DNA of 38,899 bases from an uncultured Woeseiaceae bacterium (GCA_905480255.1 CAJQPR010000060.1:1-38899), one strand, 5' to 3'. Shown: positions 15,928 through 25,243, counted from the stretch's first letter. Notes: generated by a model from the letters alone, not told the origin. Numbers and translations are program-made.

Positions 15928-18354
15928 TCAAAATGCTTGCCCAATGGAAAACTGAAATCTCTCGATTCGATCTCCGTAAAATCTATCGTTACCTTTATAT
16001 TCGTTCAAAGGATACGCGTAACTGAAGCGGAACAACCCGAGCGGCGCAAGCCATTGTACGGCTACGCCCACCGATGTCCTTAATTCATCAAATTCCGGCT
16101 TGTATTCGACCGGACTCCCCAATTTGTCCGTGAAACTAACTTCGCCGGTATTAAAGACGTTACCAATATCGTAGAAAACACTGGCTCGCGCCTGACTGCT
16201 GAATTTATCCGGCAGGGGGATTATAAGCTCTAGTTGACTGGCAACCAACACATTGCCACCGTACGGGTTCCCAAAGCTGTCTTTAGGCCCCATATACGAT
16301 TCTTTATAGCCACGGATCGACTCCGGGCCGCCGCCGTACATCTGTTTATAGGGTGGCAGGGCGGTCGTGTCGCCAAGCGCTTTGCCATAGCCTACTTCGG
16401 CATTGATACGGAAAGTCCACCGGCCGAACAGCGGGATGTATTTCGTGTAGTTGTAGCGTGCGGTGTAGTACTCCACTTCACTGAGGCTCGGCAGCGTATA
16501 ACCCAGGTAGATCTGCTGCCGGGAACCACGGTCGGCGAACAATGCCCGGTTCCTGCTGTCGTAGATCCAGCCCACGATCAATTCAGTTGTATAGAACTCC
16601 GTACCGAAAAATGCCGCGCCACCCGTAACATCGGTCAGGAAGGGATTGCCGTTGTTCGCGACCCACTCCTGTGCCTGCCGGGTACTGTTGGTAGAAGAAA
16701 GCAATTCAGCGCTGTTAAACGCAAGCCCCAGGCTAACGCTCTGCAACTCAGTAATTGGCATTCCATATTCCAGCGACGCGCCATAACTCGTCGTCGAAAA
16801 ATCTGATGAGGCAGAAGTAAACTGCGTGATATCGCGGAAATTTACACCGACCGTTCGGCTAATACCGTTCCTTGTCGTATATGGCTGCGTATGTGACAAA
16901 GAATAAAACGTTGAAAATCGGCCGGAGTTTGCGTTCAACGCAACCCGCTGCCCTGTGCCAAGGAAGTTGGTATGTACAATACTTCCATTCAGCATCAGTT
17001 TTTGCGACTCGGAGTAGCCAAGACCTCCGCTGAACTGACCAGGCATTCGGTAGGTGATATCAAAATCGACATCAACCATATCCGGGCTGCCAGCAACCGG
17101 AGTTGTCTCAACCTCGACCGCTTCTACATATGGCAAACGCTGCAATCTAACCTTGGAACGATCAATCAGGCGATTCGAAAGATATGAGCTTTCTGTTTGG
17201 CGCATTTCCCGACGCAAAACCTCGTCATCAATCTGATCAACGCCGTTGAAATTAATTCTGCGAACATAAACACGGCTGTTCGGGTTTACGAAGAATGTCA
17301 CTTCAACCGTTTTATTCTCGTAGTCGAGTTCCGGCACCGGCTCGATTTCAGCGTTTGCATATCCCTGCTCGCCCAGCCGGAATGACATAAATTCGGCCGA
17401 AGAGGTTAATGACCGAAGGCTGAAAGTCGAACCTGGCTGGGTCAGGAGCATCGTGCGCAATATCGCTTCGGACACAACCATTTCACCAACCATCTTGATG
17501 TCCGAAATCGTGTACATGTCACCTTCGTGGATGCTGATGGTGACGTAGATATCCTGCCTGTTCGGTGATATCGCAACCTGGGTCGATTCGACACGGAAAT
17601 CGGCGTAGCCGCGATCCATATAGAACGATCGTAGTTTTTCCAGATCGCCGCTCAGGGCCTCTTTCGCATAGCGGTCGTCCTGGCGGAACCACGACAACCA
17701 GTTCGCGGTGTCCAGTTCAAAGCCGGCACGAATATCTTCCTCAGTGAAACTCTGATTACCAACAATATTGACCTGTCGAATTTTCGCCCGGTCACCTTCT
17801 TTTACGTCTACCTGAATAGCAACGGTATTGTTTGGCCTGTCAGTTACCGTCGTTTCAACAGACACTCCGTATTTGCCACGATCATAGTATTGTTCTGTAA
17901 GGAACATCTGCACGTTGTCCAAAACAGAGCGATCGAATGTTCTGCCGCGCGAAAGACCGACACCGCGGAGCGACTCCATCAGGTCCTCGGTCTTTATGTC
18001 CTTATTACCTTCAATATTGAAGCTCTCGATCGAAGGGCGCTCCCTGACCACAATGACCAGCACGTCCCCGTCACGGCGCATTTCAATATCATCAAAAAGT
18101 GCTTGCGAATACAGTGCACGGATCGATTCCTGGATGCGTGTTTGGTCAACCGTGTCGCCGATGTTGATCGGTAAATAATTAAATACTGTACCTTCTGATA
18201 TTCGTTGCAAACCCTCTACGCGCATATCCCGCACGACGAATGAACCTTGCGCGACTGCCTGCGCGGCGGCCATTCCCGGCACGAGAAGCAACATACTGAT
18301 CAACAGAATCAGCTTCCTTCTCAGCGTAACCGATGGTTGTGCAAAATCATTCAT
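15928..18354 (-). CDS. bamA: BamA, outer-membrane protein assembly factor
   Basis: BamA is the essential core of the BAM complex and inserts beta-barrel proteins into the outer membrane. The 808-aa protein has a signal peptide (about 1-32, LLISMLLLVPGMAAAQA), five POTRA domains (about 38-435, beginning FVVRDMRVEGLQRISEGTVFNYLPI) and a C-terminal 16-strand barrel. The barrel contains the lid-loop motif as IRGY (PESIRGYKESY; VRGF in E. coli). It ends with an aromatic beta-signal, FQFSIGQAF. It sits 28 bases after rseP and 14 before skp, the standard order. The ATG lacks an obvious Shine-Dalgarno sequence. Confidence 0.98.
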   Translation of the reverse strand: MNDFAQPSVTLRRKLILLISMLLLVPGMAAAQAVAQGSFVVRDMRVEGLQRISEGTVFNYLPINIGDTVDQTRIQESIRALYSQALFDDIEMRRDGDVLVIVVRERPSIESFNIEGNKDIKTEDLMESLRGVGLSRGRTFDRSVLDNVQMFLTEQYYDRGKYGVSVETTVTDRPNNTVAIQVDVKEGDRAKIRQVNIVGNQSFTEEDIRAGFELDTANWLSWFRQDDRYAKEALSGDLEKLRSFYMDRGYADFRVESTQVAISPNRQDIYVTISIHEGDMYTISDIKMVGEMVVSEAILRTMLLTQPGSTFSLRSLTSSAEFMSFRLGEQGYANAEIEPVPELDYENKTVEVTFFVNPNSRVYVRRINFNGVDQIDDEVLRREMRQTESSYLSNRLIDRSKVRLQRLPYVEAVEVETTPVAGSPDMVDVDFDITYRMPGQFSGGLGYSESQKLMLNGSIVHTNFLGTGQRVALNANSGRFSTFYSLSHTQPYTTRNGISRTVGVNFRDITQFTSASSDFSTTSYGASLEYGMPITELQSVSLGLAFNSAELLSSTNSTRQAQEWVANNGNPFLTDVTGGAAFFGTEFYTTELIVGWIYDSRNRALFADRGSRQQIYLGYTLPSLSEVEYYTARYNYTKYIPLFGRWTFRINAEVGYGKALGDTTALPPYKQMYGGGPESIRGYKESYMGPKDSFGNPYGGNVLVASQLELIIPLPDKFSSQARASVFYDIGNVFNTGEVSFTDKLGSPVEYKPEFDELRTSVGVAVQWLAPLGLFRFSYAYPLNEYKGNDRFYGDRIERFQFSIGQAF

Positions 18355-18382
18355 AAGGGAGAAAAATCCGTGAGCGGCCCGT

Positions 18383-19744
18383 CTAATTCATGATCCGGGC
18401 AATATCATTGTAAAACGCGAAGCTCATCAACAGTAGCAACGCTGCAATTCCGATTTGTTGTCCTATTAATTGCGCCCGCTCCGACAATGGGCTGCCTTTC
18501 AGTCCTTCGATTCCGTGATAGACAATTTGTCCGCCATCAAGAACAGGAATCGGCAGCAAATTCAGTACGCCAAGACTGATACTGACCAAAGCAAGGAAGT
18601 TAAGAAATGCATTCAACCCTGCAGACGCCGAACTGCCGGCAAACTGAGCGATGTTGATAGGACCACTGATATTCTTAATCGATACGTCACCGACAACCAT
18701 GCGCGCCAGCATCCGAATAGTGAATGCTGAAGATGTCCAGGTTCTCTCGATTGACTGCCCGATGGAGTCAATCGGACCGAATTTCCGCAGGTACCAATAG
18801 TCGGCAACCGTATTGCCGATCCCAACACCAAGAAATCCCTGGCTAACACCGTCGACGTCGCGTGATCCAAGCGTCAAATCCAGGCTCACTGCCTCGTCAT
18901 TTCGAACAACATTGATCGTCACGGCTTCACCAGGACGAGCTGAGACGATTCGCTGCAGGTCGCCAAAAGTAGACACAGATTCACCGCCAATCGCCGTAAT
19001 CCGATCGCCCTCTTCAATGCCACCGGCATAGGCAGCACCTGCTTCGTCCACCGTTGCAATGATCGCCGGCGGCTGCCACGGCTGAAAGCCGAGACCATCG
19101 AACAACATGCCAGGTTCGGTCAGTCGGGTGGCATCATCACCAACAACAATGGTTGCGGTTTTTTTGTAGCCGTCCGCCTCTTCCAGCTCCAGCGTTACCT
19201 GCCCGTCACTGATCATTCCGTCGAGCATCGAAACCAATGCGGTTTCCCAGTCGCCCGCCACCCGTTCGCCCACTTTCAGAATCCGGTCGCCGTATTGTAG
19301 TCCGGCGTCGGCCGCATATGATGCGTCCGCCACTTCACCGACTGCAGGCTTCATAGTGGGCACGCCGTTAATAAAGAGTACCCAGTACGCCAGAAACGCG
19401 AACAGGAAGTTGAATGCCGGCCCGGCCAGCAAAACCAGGATCCTGTTCCAGACGGGACGGTGATTGAATGCTCGTCCTTCATCTTCCGGGTCTACAGGCT
19501 CGCCATCGCCATAGCGCTCCCCCAGAAACTTGACGTAGCCGCCGAGTGGAATCGCAGAGATGCAATACTCAGTCTTGTCCTTGCCACCGACACGCATCCA
19601 GATCGGCTTGCCGAAACCGATTGAGAATCTCAAAACTTTCATGCCGCACCAACGGCCAACAATGTAGTGGCCGAACTCGTGAACAGCCACCAGCACGCTG
19701 ATTGCGACGATAAAAGCCAAAAGATTTGTGAGTGCGTCTATCAT
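18383..19744 (-). CDS. rseP: RseP, site-2 intramembrane metalloprotease
   Basis: RseP cuts the transmembrane part of anti-sigma factors such as RseA, and remnant signal peptides, in the inner membrane. Cutting RseA releases sigma-E during envelope stress. The 453-aa protein has the zinc-binding motif HEFGH at residues 22-26 in the first membrane helix, a second conserved segment GGYVKFLGE, two periplasmic PDZ domains (about 115-215 and 220-310), and the third zinc ligand region NLLPIPVLDGGQ near the C-terminal helices. ATG 19744 lies two bases after the stop of the 54-codon ORF and has only a distant GGA, so it may depend on upstream translation. In relatives dxr, not a small ORF, precedes rseP. 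Confidence 0.97.
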   Translation of the reverse strand: MIDALTNLLAFIVAISVLVAVHEFGHYIVGRWCGMKVLRFSIGFGKPIWMRVGGKDKTEYCISAIPLGGYVKFLGERYGDGEPVDPEDEGRAFNHRPVWNRILVLLAGPAFNFLFAFLAYWVLFINGVPTMKPAVGEVADASYAADAGLQYGDRILKVGERVAGDWETALVSMLDGMISDGQVTLELEEADGYKKTATIVVGDDATRLTEPGMLFDGLGFQPWQPPAIIATVDEAGAAYAGGIEEGDRITAIGGESVSTFGDLQRIVSARPGEAVTINVVRNDEAVSLDLTLGSRDVDGVSQGFLGVGIGNTVADYWYLRKFGPIDSIGQSIERTWTSSAFTIRMLARMVVGDVSIKNISGPINIAQFAGSSASAGLNAFLNFLALVSISLGVLNLLPIPVLDGGQIVYHGIEGLKGSPLSERAQLIGQQIGIAALLLLMSFAFYNDIARIMN

Positions 19745-19746
19745 GA

Positions 19747-19911
19747 TTATGCTGTTTGTTCCATAAATATCAAAGACTTATTGCTTTCTTCCGTGAGCTG
19801 ACCCAACACGCCATCAGCCTCCCGCAGAACATTCAGACTGACCTGCCGAGACGCAGTTCCCACCAAGTCTGGGCTGCAGCCCATGAACCAAGGCTGAACA
19901 GGCGTAATCAT
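19747..19911 (-). CDS. 54-aa ORF in the position normally held by dxr; unknown function
   Basis: I do not recognise this protein. It is 54 residues, beginning MITPVQPWFMGCSPDLVGTA and ending KSLIFMEQTA. No signal peptide or membrane helix is evident. The second half (about residues 21-48) could form a charged amphipathic helix. Three things favour a real gene: its ATG shares a base with the cdsA stop (TGATG, a coupling also seen at pstC-pstA and pstA-pstB); an AGGA lies eight bases upstream inside the last cdsA codons, where Ile is encoded by ATA; and its stop is two bases from the rseP start. It shows no resemblance to DXR in any minus-strand frame. A chance open frame of 54 codons left after dxr loss is the main alternative. 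Confidence 0.45.
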   Translation of the reverse strand: MITPVQPWFMGCSPDLVGTASRQVSLNVLREADGVLGQLTEESNKSLIFMEQTA

Positions 19912-20702
19912 CACTGCAATCCTATCCAGTGAAGTGCCAGCGCGAACAACGGCGCTGCGGCTGTGACGCTGTCGATACGATCCAGCACACCACCATGGCC
20001 TGGAAACAATGAGCCGCTGTCTTTTACTCCAGCACTTCGCTTGAACATGCTCACGGTCAGGTCTCCAACCACGGACAACATGGTCACCGCAAGGCAGAAC
20101 GGCACCAGCACCGCGACATTTACCTCGAGTACACGGCTGCCAACCGCCGCGAGCAACAACACCGCCGTCAGTCCACCGAGAACACCCTCCCACGTTTTAC
20201 CCGGGCTGATACTTGGTGCCAACTTTACGCGACCGAAACCTTTCCCCACAAAGTAAGCACCAATATCCGCCACCCACACGATCAACAGCGCGAAGAGCAG
20301 CAATTCCGGGGTTTCGATGTACAGATGGTCGAGAGCTGCCCATGCCGGCACCAGGACCAGCGATCCACAAATCCAGGACAACATCTTTGGCACAGGCGTC
20401 GGGAAAAAAAGCATCCACACAAGCGCGGCAAGCCACCAGACCAATGCAAACCTGAACACATTCTCAAGAAGCGCATGGTTTGGAAGACTTAGATACAAGG
20501 CGGCAATGAGGCCCCCAATGAAAGCGACGTAAACAAGTCTGAGCCCGGTTTTACCGTTGAAAAGAAAGCCGCCCCATTCCCAGGCGCCCCCCATAATCAT
20601 CGCGAAAATCATTACTCTTGCAGCGACCGGTGGCAATACAAATAAGACGGCGGCCAGAACACTCAGCGCGACAATTGCGGTCACTATTCTCTGCTTCAGC
20701 AT
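19911..20702 (-). CDS. cdsA: CdsA, phosphatidate cytidylyltransferase
   Basis: CdsA makes CDP-diacylglycerol from CTP and phosphatidic acid, the branch point for all membrane phospholipids. The 263-aa protein is an integral inner-membrane protein with about eight hydrophobic segments. It carries the family signature near the C-terminus: SMFKRSAGVKDSGSLFPGHGG, then LDRIDS, plus the upstream SPGKTWEG. The frame is open upstream, but ATG 20702 (MLKQRIVTAIV) is the family start, with one base between it and the uppS stop. Its stop overlaps the following 54-codon ORF by one base. The uppS-cdsA pairing is standard, but the usual next gene, dxr, is missing. Confidence 0.97.
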   Translation of the reverse strand: MLKQRIVTAIVALSVLAAVLFVLPPVAARVMIFAMIMGGAWEWGGFLFNGKTGLRLVYVAFIGGLIAALYLSLPNHALLENVFRFALVWWLAALVWMLFFPTPVPKMLSWICGSLVLVPAWAALDHLYIETPELLLFALLIVWVADIGAYFVGKGFGRVKLAPSISPGKTWEGVLGGLTAVLLLAAVGSRVLEVNVAVLVPFCLAVTMLSVVGDLTVSMFKRSAGVKDSGSLFPGHGGVLDRIDSVTAAAPLFALALHWIGLQ

Positions 20703-20703
20703 C

Positions 20704-21456
20704 TCAGGCCACCTGGTCGCCGGTATAGCCGTATCGACGCTGCCTGCTACGATAATAGGCGAGCGCTTCGTCGAATTGCTGTTCGCCAAAATCGGGCCAC
20801 AAACAGTCACAAAACCAGAGCTCCGCGTACGCAAGATTCCATAACAGGAAATTGCTGATACGCCGCTCACCGCCCGTCCTGATCAGAAGATCCGGATCCG
20901 GAATTCCAGCAAGCGACAACTCCGCTGCCAGTTTGTCGTCGTCAATGTCGTCAACCGACAATTCCCCGGAAATTGCCTTTTTTGCCAGCGACTTCGATGC
21001 CTCAACGAGGTCCCATCGTCCTCCATAGGCTGTTGCCACTATGAGATTGAGACCGTCATTATCCTGCGTCTTTTTTTCGGCCACGGCGATGCTGTCGATC
21101 AGGTCGCTCTGCAGCCGCTCGCGGGCGCCAATAAACCTGAGTCTTACATTATTACGATGCAGGTCGGCGACTTCCCGTTGCAACGCTTCCAGAAACAGTC
21201 CCATGAGCCTGCTGACTTCATCGGCAGGTCTGCGCCAGTTTTCGCTCGAGAATGCGAAAAGCGTCAGGTAGGAAACGCCGCGTTTGGCCGCGATCTCAAC
21301 GGTCTCACGCACTGATTTGACACCAGACCGATGGCCGGCATGTCGTGGCAATCCTCGAGCACGAGCCCACCTGCCGTTTCCGTCCATGATGACGGCGACA
21401 TGTCGTGGCACCTGTTGCTGGCCCGAATCATCCATCTTTATTGCTGAATCGCTCAC
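20704..21456 (-). CDS. uppS: UppS, undecaprenyl diphosphate synthase
   Basis: UppS is a cis-prenyltransferase that extends farnesyl diphosphate with eight isopentenyl diphosphates, giving the C55 carrier for peptidoglycan and O-antigen. The 250-aa protein contains VAVIMDGNGRWARARG with catalytic Asp25, GHRSGVKSVRE, TLFAFSSENWRRP, ATAYGGRWD and the C-terminal PDLLIRTGGERRISNFLLW, all family signatures. The first codon in the frame is GTG 21456. ATG 21435 is an alternative start, and neither has a strong ribosome-binding site. It lies between frr (18 bases) and cdsA (one base). Its need for isopentenyl diphosphate matters because MEP genes are missing nearby. Confidence 0.97.
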   Translation of the reverse strand: MSDSAIKMDDSGQQQVPRHVAVIMDGNGRWARARGLPRHAGHRSGVKSVRETVEIAAKRGVSYLTLFAFSSENWRRPADEVSRLMGLFLEALQREVADLHRNNVRLRFIGARERLQSDLIDSIAVAEKKTQDNDGLNLIVATAYGGRWDLVEASKSLAKKAISGELSVDDIDDDKLAAELSLAGIPDPDLLIRTGGERRISNFLLWNLAYAELWFCDCLWPDFGEQQFDEALAYYRSRQRRYGYTGDQVA

Positions 21457-21474
21457 TGTTGTTGTGAATCCGAA

Positions 21475-22032
21475 TCAGATTTCCATCAACTCGCTTTCTT
21501 TCTGCGCGAGGATCTCATCGACTGTGGCGACATGTTTGTCCGTAATCACCTGGATTTCATCCTCGGCCCGATGCTCGTCATCCTGCCCGATCATCTTTTC
21601 CTTCATAAGATCCTTAATATCCGATATTGCGTCACGGCGTATGTTGCGAATAGCGACTCTGCCGCCTTCGGCCTCGTTGCGCACTACGCGAATCATGTCT
21701 TTGCGACGTTCTTCGGTTAGTGGTGGCAGAGGTACGCGAATGATCGTGCCTGCTGTCGCCGGGTTTAGTCCCAGGTCCGAATTCATGATTGCCTTTTCAA
21801 TAGCCTTCACCATGTCCTTTTCCCACGGTGATACGGTCAATGTCCGGGAGTCTTCGACGTTAACATTCGATACCTGGTTCAGCGGCACTTCGCTGCCGTA
21901 GTAATCAACAGTAATATGATCAAGCAAGCTCGTATGTGCGCGTCCTGTGCGCAACTTGGTCAGTTCCTGCCGCAACGCCGCAACACTTTTGTCCATTCGT
22001 TCGCCGGCGTCTTTCTTAATATCTTCAATCAC
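21475..22032 (-). CDS. frr: Ribosome recycling factor
   Basis: RRF, with EF-G, splits the post-termination ribosome so its subunits can be reused. The 185-aa protein has the normal length and the typical long three-helix bundle with an inserted beta domain. Family segments include [62 protein letters not shown] and NIRRDA. The start is GTG 22032, preceded by AGAGGG eight bases upstream. It follows pyrH by 33 bases, in the conserved rpsB-tsf-pyrH-frr order. Confidence 0.98.
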   Translation of the reverse strand: MIEDIKKDAGERMDKSVAALRQELTKLRTGRAHTSLLDHITVDYYGSEVPLNQVSNVNVEDSRTLTVSPWEKDMVKAIEKAIMNSDLGLNPATAGTIIRVPLPPLTEERRKDMIRVVRNEAEGGRVAIRNIRRDAISDIKDLMKEKMIGQDDEHRAEDEIQVITDKHVATVDEILAQKESELMEI

Positions 22033-22065
22033 GATTGTTGCCCTCTTTCATTCATCGTTGTTACT

Positions 22066-22788
22066 TCAGGCAGTAACCAGGGTTCCCACATCTGGATCAG
22101 TCATTGCCTGAACCAGGGTGTCCTTTTCCGCCATGCTGAAGACTCGCAACGGCAAATCATTGTCACGACACATGACAATTGCCGTCGCATCCATCACATT
22201 CAGCTTGTCCACCAGCACTTTGTCGAATGACACCGTGTCGAAAAGTGATGCATCGGCGTTGATCTGTGGATCCGAATCGTAGACTCCACTCACTTTGGTT
22301 GCCTTCAGCAACACGTCCGCATTCACTTCAATAGCTCGCAATGCGGCCGCGCTGTCCGTCGTAAAAAATGGATTGCCGGTACCCGCAGCAAATATGACGA
22401 CGCGACCTTTTTCAAGGTGCCGAACGGCCCGCCGGCGGATGTAGTCTTCGCAGACCTCATTGATCTGGATTGCGGACATTACTCGAGCGTATAAATCCAG
22501 CGCTTCCAGCGCGTCCTGTATCGCCAACGCGTTCATGACGGTCGCCAGCATGCCCATGTAGTCGCCGGTCACCCGATCCATACCGGCTCTTGCCAGGCCT
22601 GCGCCGCGAAAGATATTGCCTCCACCTATGACGATCGCAACCTCGATTCCGAGCTTTCGAACTGCCGCCACTTCAGCGGCAATTCGCTGGATGACTTCAG
22701 GCTCAATGCCATAGTCCAGTTCACCCATCAGCGCTTCGCCGCTCAACTTGAGCAATACACGTCTGTAGAGAACCGGAGCATCCGTCAT
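22066..22788 (-). CDS. pyrH: UMP kinase
   Basis: PyrH phosphorylates UMP to UDP and feeds CTP synthesis by PyrG. It belongs to the amino-acid-kinase fold, not the adenylate-kinase fold. The 240-aa protein shows [13 protein letters not shown] at the N-terminus, [58 protein letters not shown] and [14 protein letters not shown], all typical. ATG 22788 has AAGGG about eight bases upstream. A 169-bp gap to tsf contains an 8-bp inverted repeat at 22882-22889 and 22921-22928 and a run of eight T on the minus strand, but I could not assign a promoter or terminator with confidence. Confidence 0.98.
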   Translation of the reverse strand: MTDAPVLYRRVLLKLSGEALMGELDYGIEPEVIQRIAAEVAAVRKLGIEVAIVIGGGNIFRGAGLARAGMDRVTGDYMGMLATVMNALAIQDALEALDLYARVMSAIQINEVCEDYIRRRAVRHLEKGRVVIFAAGTGNPFFTTDSAAALRAIEVNADVLLKATKVSGVYDSDPQINADASLFDTVSFDKVLVDKLNVMDATAIVMCRDNDLPLRVFSMAEKDTLVQAMTDPDVGTLVTA

Positions 22789-22957
22789 CTTGCTTTCCCT
22801 TCTTTAAAAATCAATACCTTAGCGCAATGGCCGTGCGACGCAGCAATGTGGCAAAAAAAATACTCGCTCAAGTTTTCGTCTTTAGATAATTTTTTCATAA
22901 CTATCAGTTAGTTAAGAAGGTTATCTAATGCGAACTCACATTCTGCGAATTGCTCTG

Positions 22958-23830
22958 CTACCCCTGGCGTACCTGGTTAAGCACTTCTTCCGCAAAATTC
23001 TCTTGTTTCTTCTCGATGCCCTCGCCGACTTCGAATCGTACAAAGCCGGCGACTTCAGCGCCTGCTGTTTTTAACAGCTTACCAACAGTCGTATCGGGGT
23101 CTTTGACGAATGGCTGGCCGATCAGCGTAATTTCCTTAAGGAATTTCGCAACGCGACCATTGACCATCTTTTCGACAATCTCGGGCGGCTTACCGGACTC
23201 TGCGGCCTGCTCCGAAAAAATACGGCGCTCGCGCTCAAGCGTATCGGACGGCACGCCGGATTCATCAACGCAAACGGGGTTGGTTGCCGCGACATGCATG
23301 GCAATGTCCCGAGCAAGCTCATCGTTGCCGCCTTTGAGCGAAACGATTGAGCCAATACGCGCACCGTGGGCGTAGCTTCCGAGATGATCAGCAGCCTCGA
23401 TTCGGCCGAATCGGCGCACGGAAATGTTCTCACCAACCTTGGTGATGAGTTCCGTTCTTGCTTCTTCAACGCTACGGCCGTCAACCAGCGATTCCGACGC
23501 AAGAGCGTCAACATCTGCCGCGCTGCTTGCGAGCAGGCACGCGCCTACTGCCTCGGCAAATGAAATGAAGTTTTCGTCTTTCGCGACAAAATCAGTTTCC
23601 GAGTTAATTTCAATCATTGCGGCATTCAAGCCATCAGTCGCGATAACGACACGACCGTCGGCAGCGACGCGGCCCGCTTTCTTGTCCGCTTTCGCCTGCC
23701 CGGATTTGCGCAACAGTTCGACCGCTGCATCGATTTCCCCGCCGGTCTCGACGAGGGCTTTCTTGCACTCCATCATTCCCGCGCCAGTGCGCTCTCGGAG
23801 CTCTTTAACCATTGATGCACTGATAGACAT
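22958..23830 (-). CDS. tsf: Elongation factor Ts
   Basis: EF-Ts is the nucleotide exchange factor that reloads EF-Tu with GTP. The 290-aa protein has the N-terminal UBA-like domain ([20 protein letters not shown]), the core contact [14 protein letters not shown] that inserts into EF-Tu, and two dimerisation-type subdomains with GSIVSLKGG and [14 protein letters not shown]. The frame allows GTG 23833, but ATG 23830 gives the standard [12 protein letters not shown] start with AGAGG eight bases upstream. It follows rpsB by 65 bases. Confidence 0.97.
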   Translation of the reverse strand: MSISASMVKELRERTGAGMMECKKALVETGGEIDAAVELLRKSGQAKADKKAGRVAADGRVVIATDGLNAAMIEINSETDFVAKDENFISFAEAVGACLLASSAADVDALASESLVDGRSVEEARTELITKVGENISVRRFGRIEAADHLGSYAHGARIGSIVSLKGGNDELARDIAMHVAATNPVCVDESGVPSDTLERERRIFSEQAAESGKPPEIVEKMVNGRVAKFLKEITLIGQPFVKDPDTTVGKLLKTAGAEVAGFVRFEVGEGIEKKQENFAEEVLNQVRQG

Positions 23831-23895
23831 CACTCAATACCTCTGTATGAAATCGTAAGTAGCGAATCGGCGGCAACAGGGCCGCCGCTTCACCA

Positions 23896-25095
23896 TTAGT
23901 CAGCGTCTTTCTTTGCTGCCGCTTTTTTCGTTGCCGCCTTTTTGGCTGCAGGCTTTTTGGCTGCAGGCTTTTTAGTTGCCGCTTTCTTTGCTGCAGGCTT
24001 TTTCGCAACCTTTTTGGCAACTTTTTTCTCGGCCGGCGCATCCGCCTCAGCAGATTCTTCAGCTTTGGCCTCTGCTGGCGCTTCCGCTTTGGCCTCTGCT
24101 GGCGCTTCCGCTTTCGCGTCAGGCGTCGCTTCAACCGGTGCCTCAGCAACTTGCGCTTCTTCAGCAGGAGCTTCCGCTTTAGCGTCAGACGTCGCTTCAA
24201 CCGGTGCTTCAGCAGCTTTCGCCTCTTCTGCCGGAGCATCCCCGTCAGCTTTTATATCCGAAGACTTAGCCGTTTCACGAGTCACGTCAGCTTTCTTCTT
24301 AACAGTCGCCTTGCGGGCGGGTTTGCGTCCCGATTTTTTCTTGCTCGCGCGCTTCGGCTTTCCTTCTGCATCCAACTCGACGAATTCGTCTTCGCCCAAT
24401 GCAACTTCCGGTAGCGATGCCTTACCATCGATAACCGCATCAGCGACCAGCACCGAATAAAGGGAAATCGCCTTCATGGCATCGTCATTTCCAGGAATGA
24501 CGTAGTCCACGTCGTCGGGTGAGCAATTCGTATCGACAACGGCAACAACCGGAATACCGAGCTTGCGGGCCTCGCGGACAGCGATATTTTCGTAATCCAC
24601 GTCAACGACAAACAGCACATCCGGCAAACCGGTCATGTTCTTGATGCCGCCCAGGCTTCTCTCGAGCTTTTCCTGCTCCCGCCTCAGACCGAGAACCTCT
24701 TTTTTACCGAGAACGTCGAAACCGCCATCCTCTCCCATCTGTTCGAGGTCTTTGAGTCGCTTGACCGACTGACGCACCGTCTTGTAGTTCGTCAGCATGC
24801 CGCCCAACCAGCGATAGCTGACGTGAGGCATTTCACAACGGTCTGCCTGCGCCCGGATGGATTCGCGCGCGGCCCGTTTGGTACCTACAAAAAGAACGCT
24901 GCCGCCGTCGGCGACAATAGTCTTGATAAACGCATAGGCGTCGCGAGCCATGGGCAGGCTCTTCTCAAGGTTAATGATGTGGATCTTGTTGCGCTCGCCG
25001 AAAATGTACGGTGCCATTTTCGGGTTCCAGTAGCGGGTCTGATGACCAAAGTGCACGCCAGCCTCAAGCATTTGGCGCATAGATACGTCTGCCAT
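23896..25095 (-). CDS. rpsB: Ribosomal protein S2 with long repetitive charged C-terminal tail
   Basis: S2 binds the 30S subunit near S1 and the mRNA exit region. Residues 1 to about 245 are ordinary S2 ([72 protein letters not shown]). The protein is 399 aa against about 241 in E. coli. The extra part has a basic linker (about 247-268), an acidic Ala/Glu/Pro stretch (about 285-356) with a tandemly repeated unit built on AEAPVEAT and AKAEAPAE, and a Lys/Ala tail (about 357-399, AKKPAAKK type) like histone-H1-like bacterial proteins. The frame is open 18 codons upstream to a TTG, but ATG 25095 has GGAG seven bases upstream and the family N-terminus. Confidence 0.97.
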   Translation of the reverse strand: MADVSMRQMLEAGVHFGHQTRYWNPKMAPYIFGERNKIHIINLEKSLPMARDAYAFIKTIVADGGSVLFVGTKRAARESIRAQADRCEMPHVSYRWLGGMLTNYKTVRQSVKRLKDLEQMGEDGGFDVLGKKEVLGLRREQEKLERSLGGIKNMTGLPDVLFVVDVDYENIAVREARKLGIPVVAVVDTNCSPDDVDYVIPGNDDAMKAISLYSVLVADAVIDGKASLPEVALGEDEFVELDAEGKPKRASKKKSGRKPARKATVKKKADVTRETAKSSDIKADGDAPAEEAKAAEAPVEATSDAKAEAPAEEAQVAEAPVEATPDAKAEAPAEAKAEAPAEAKAEESAEADAPAEKKVAKKVAKKPAAKKAATKKPAAKKPAAKKAATKKAAAKKDAD

Positions 25096-25208
25096 ATTAT
25101 TTCTCCGGGTTAGGCCTCCGCACACCCCATTCCACAACCCATTTTTCAACAGGGCACCCAGCAGAATGTGTCGGTGTACGTGTGTATTATTGCCTCAAGG
25201 GCGCGCGC

Positions 25209-25237
25209 TTTATACCATAGCGCGCTGGTCTCAACAA
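25209..25237 (-). promoter_or_regulatory. Predicted sigma-70 promoter of rpsB
   Basis: On the minus strand TTGTTG (25232-25237) is followed after exactly 17 bases by TATAAA (25209-25214). The bases after the -10 are GCGCGCGCCC, a GC-rich discriminator of the kind seen at promoters under stringent (ppGpp/DksA) control. Transcription would start near 25202, leaving an rpsB leader of about 105 bases. Such a leader has room for the autoregulatory S2-binding structure known in gammaproteobacteria. The leader contains a possible GGGT/ACCC pairing just before the ribosome-binding site. This is a match by eye. Confidence 0.6.
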
Positions 25238-25243
25238 CGGCTT

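Noticed and set aside
15914-15931. Upstream TTG start for skp
   Set aside because: It overlaps the bamA stop and adds six residues before a complete signal peptide. ATG 15913 has a suitable ribosome-binding site.
19747-20193. A 148-codon open frame running from inside cdsA to the rseP start
   Set aside because: All but the last 54 codons overlap cdsA in another frame and look like a shadow. Only the part after the cdsA stop, with its TGATG start, is worth considering.
20703-20870. 56-codon N-terminal extension of CdsA
   Set aside because: It lies entirely inside uppS in another frame. ATG 20702 gives the family start.
22882-22928. Inverted repeat in the tsf-pyrH gap as a tsf terminator or pyrH promoter
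   Set aside because: The stem is only 8 bp and AT-rich, the T run is not adjacent to it, and no -35/-10 pair at normal spacing was convincing.
23942-24460. Long plus-strand ORF opposite the S2 tail, Ala/Phe-rich
   Set aside because: It is the antisense of a low-complexity Ala/Lys/Glu coding region, where stop codons are rare by composition. The S2 frame explains it.
25096-25149. 18-codon N-terminal extension of S2 from a TTG
   Set aside because: The family N-terminus begins at ATG 25095, which has a proper GGAG. The extension is leader RNA.
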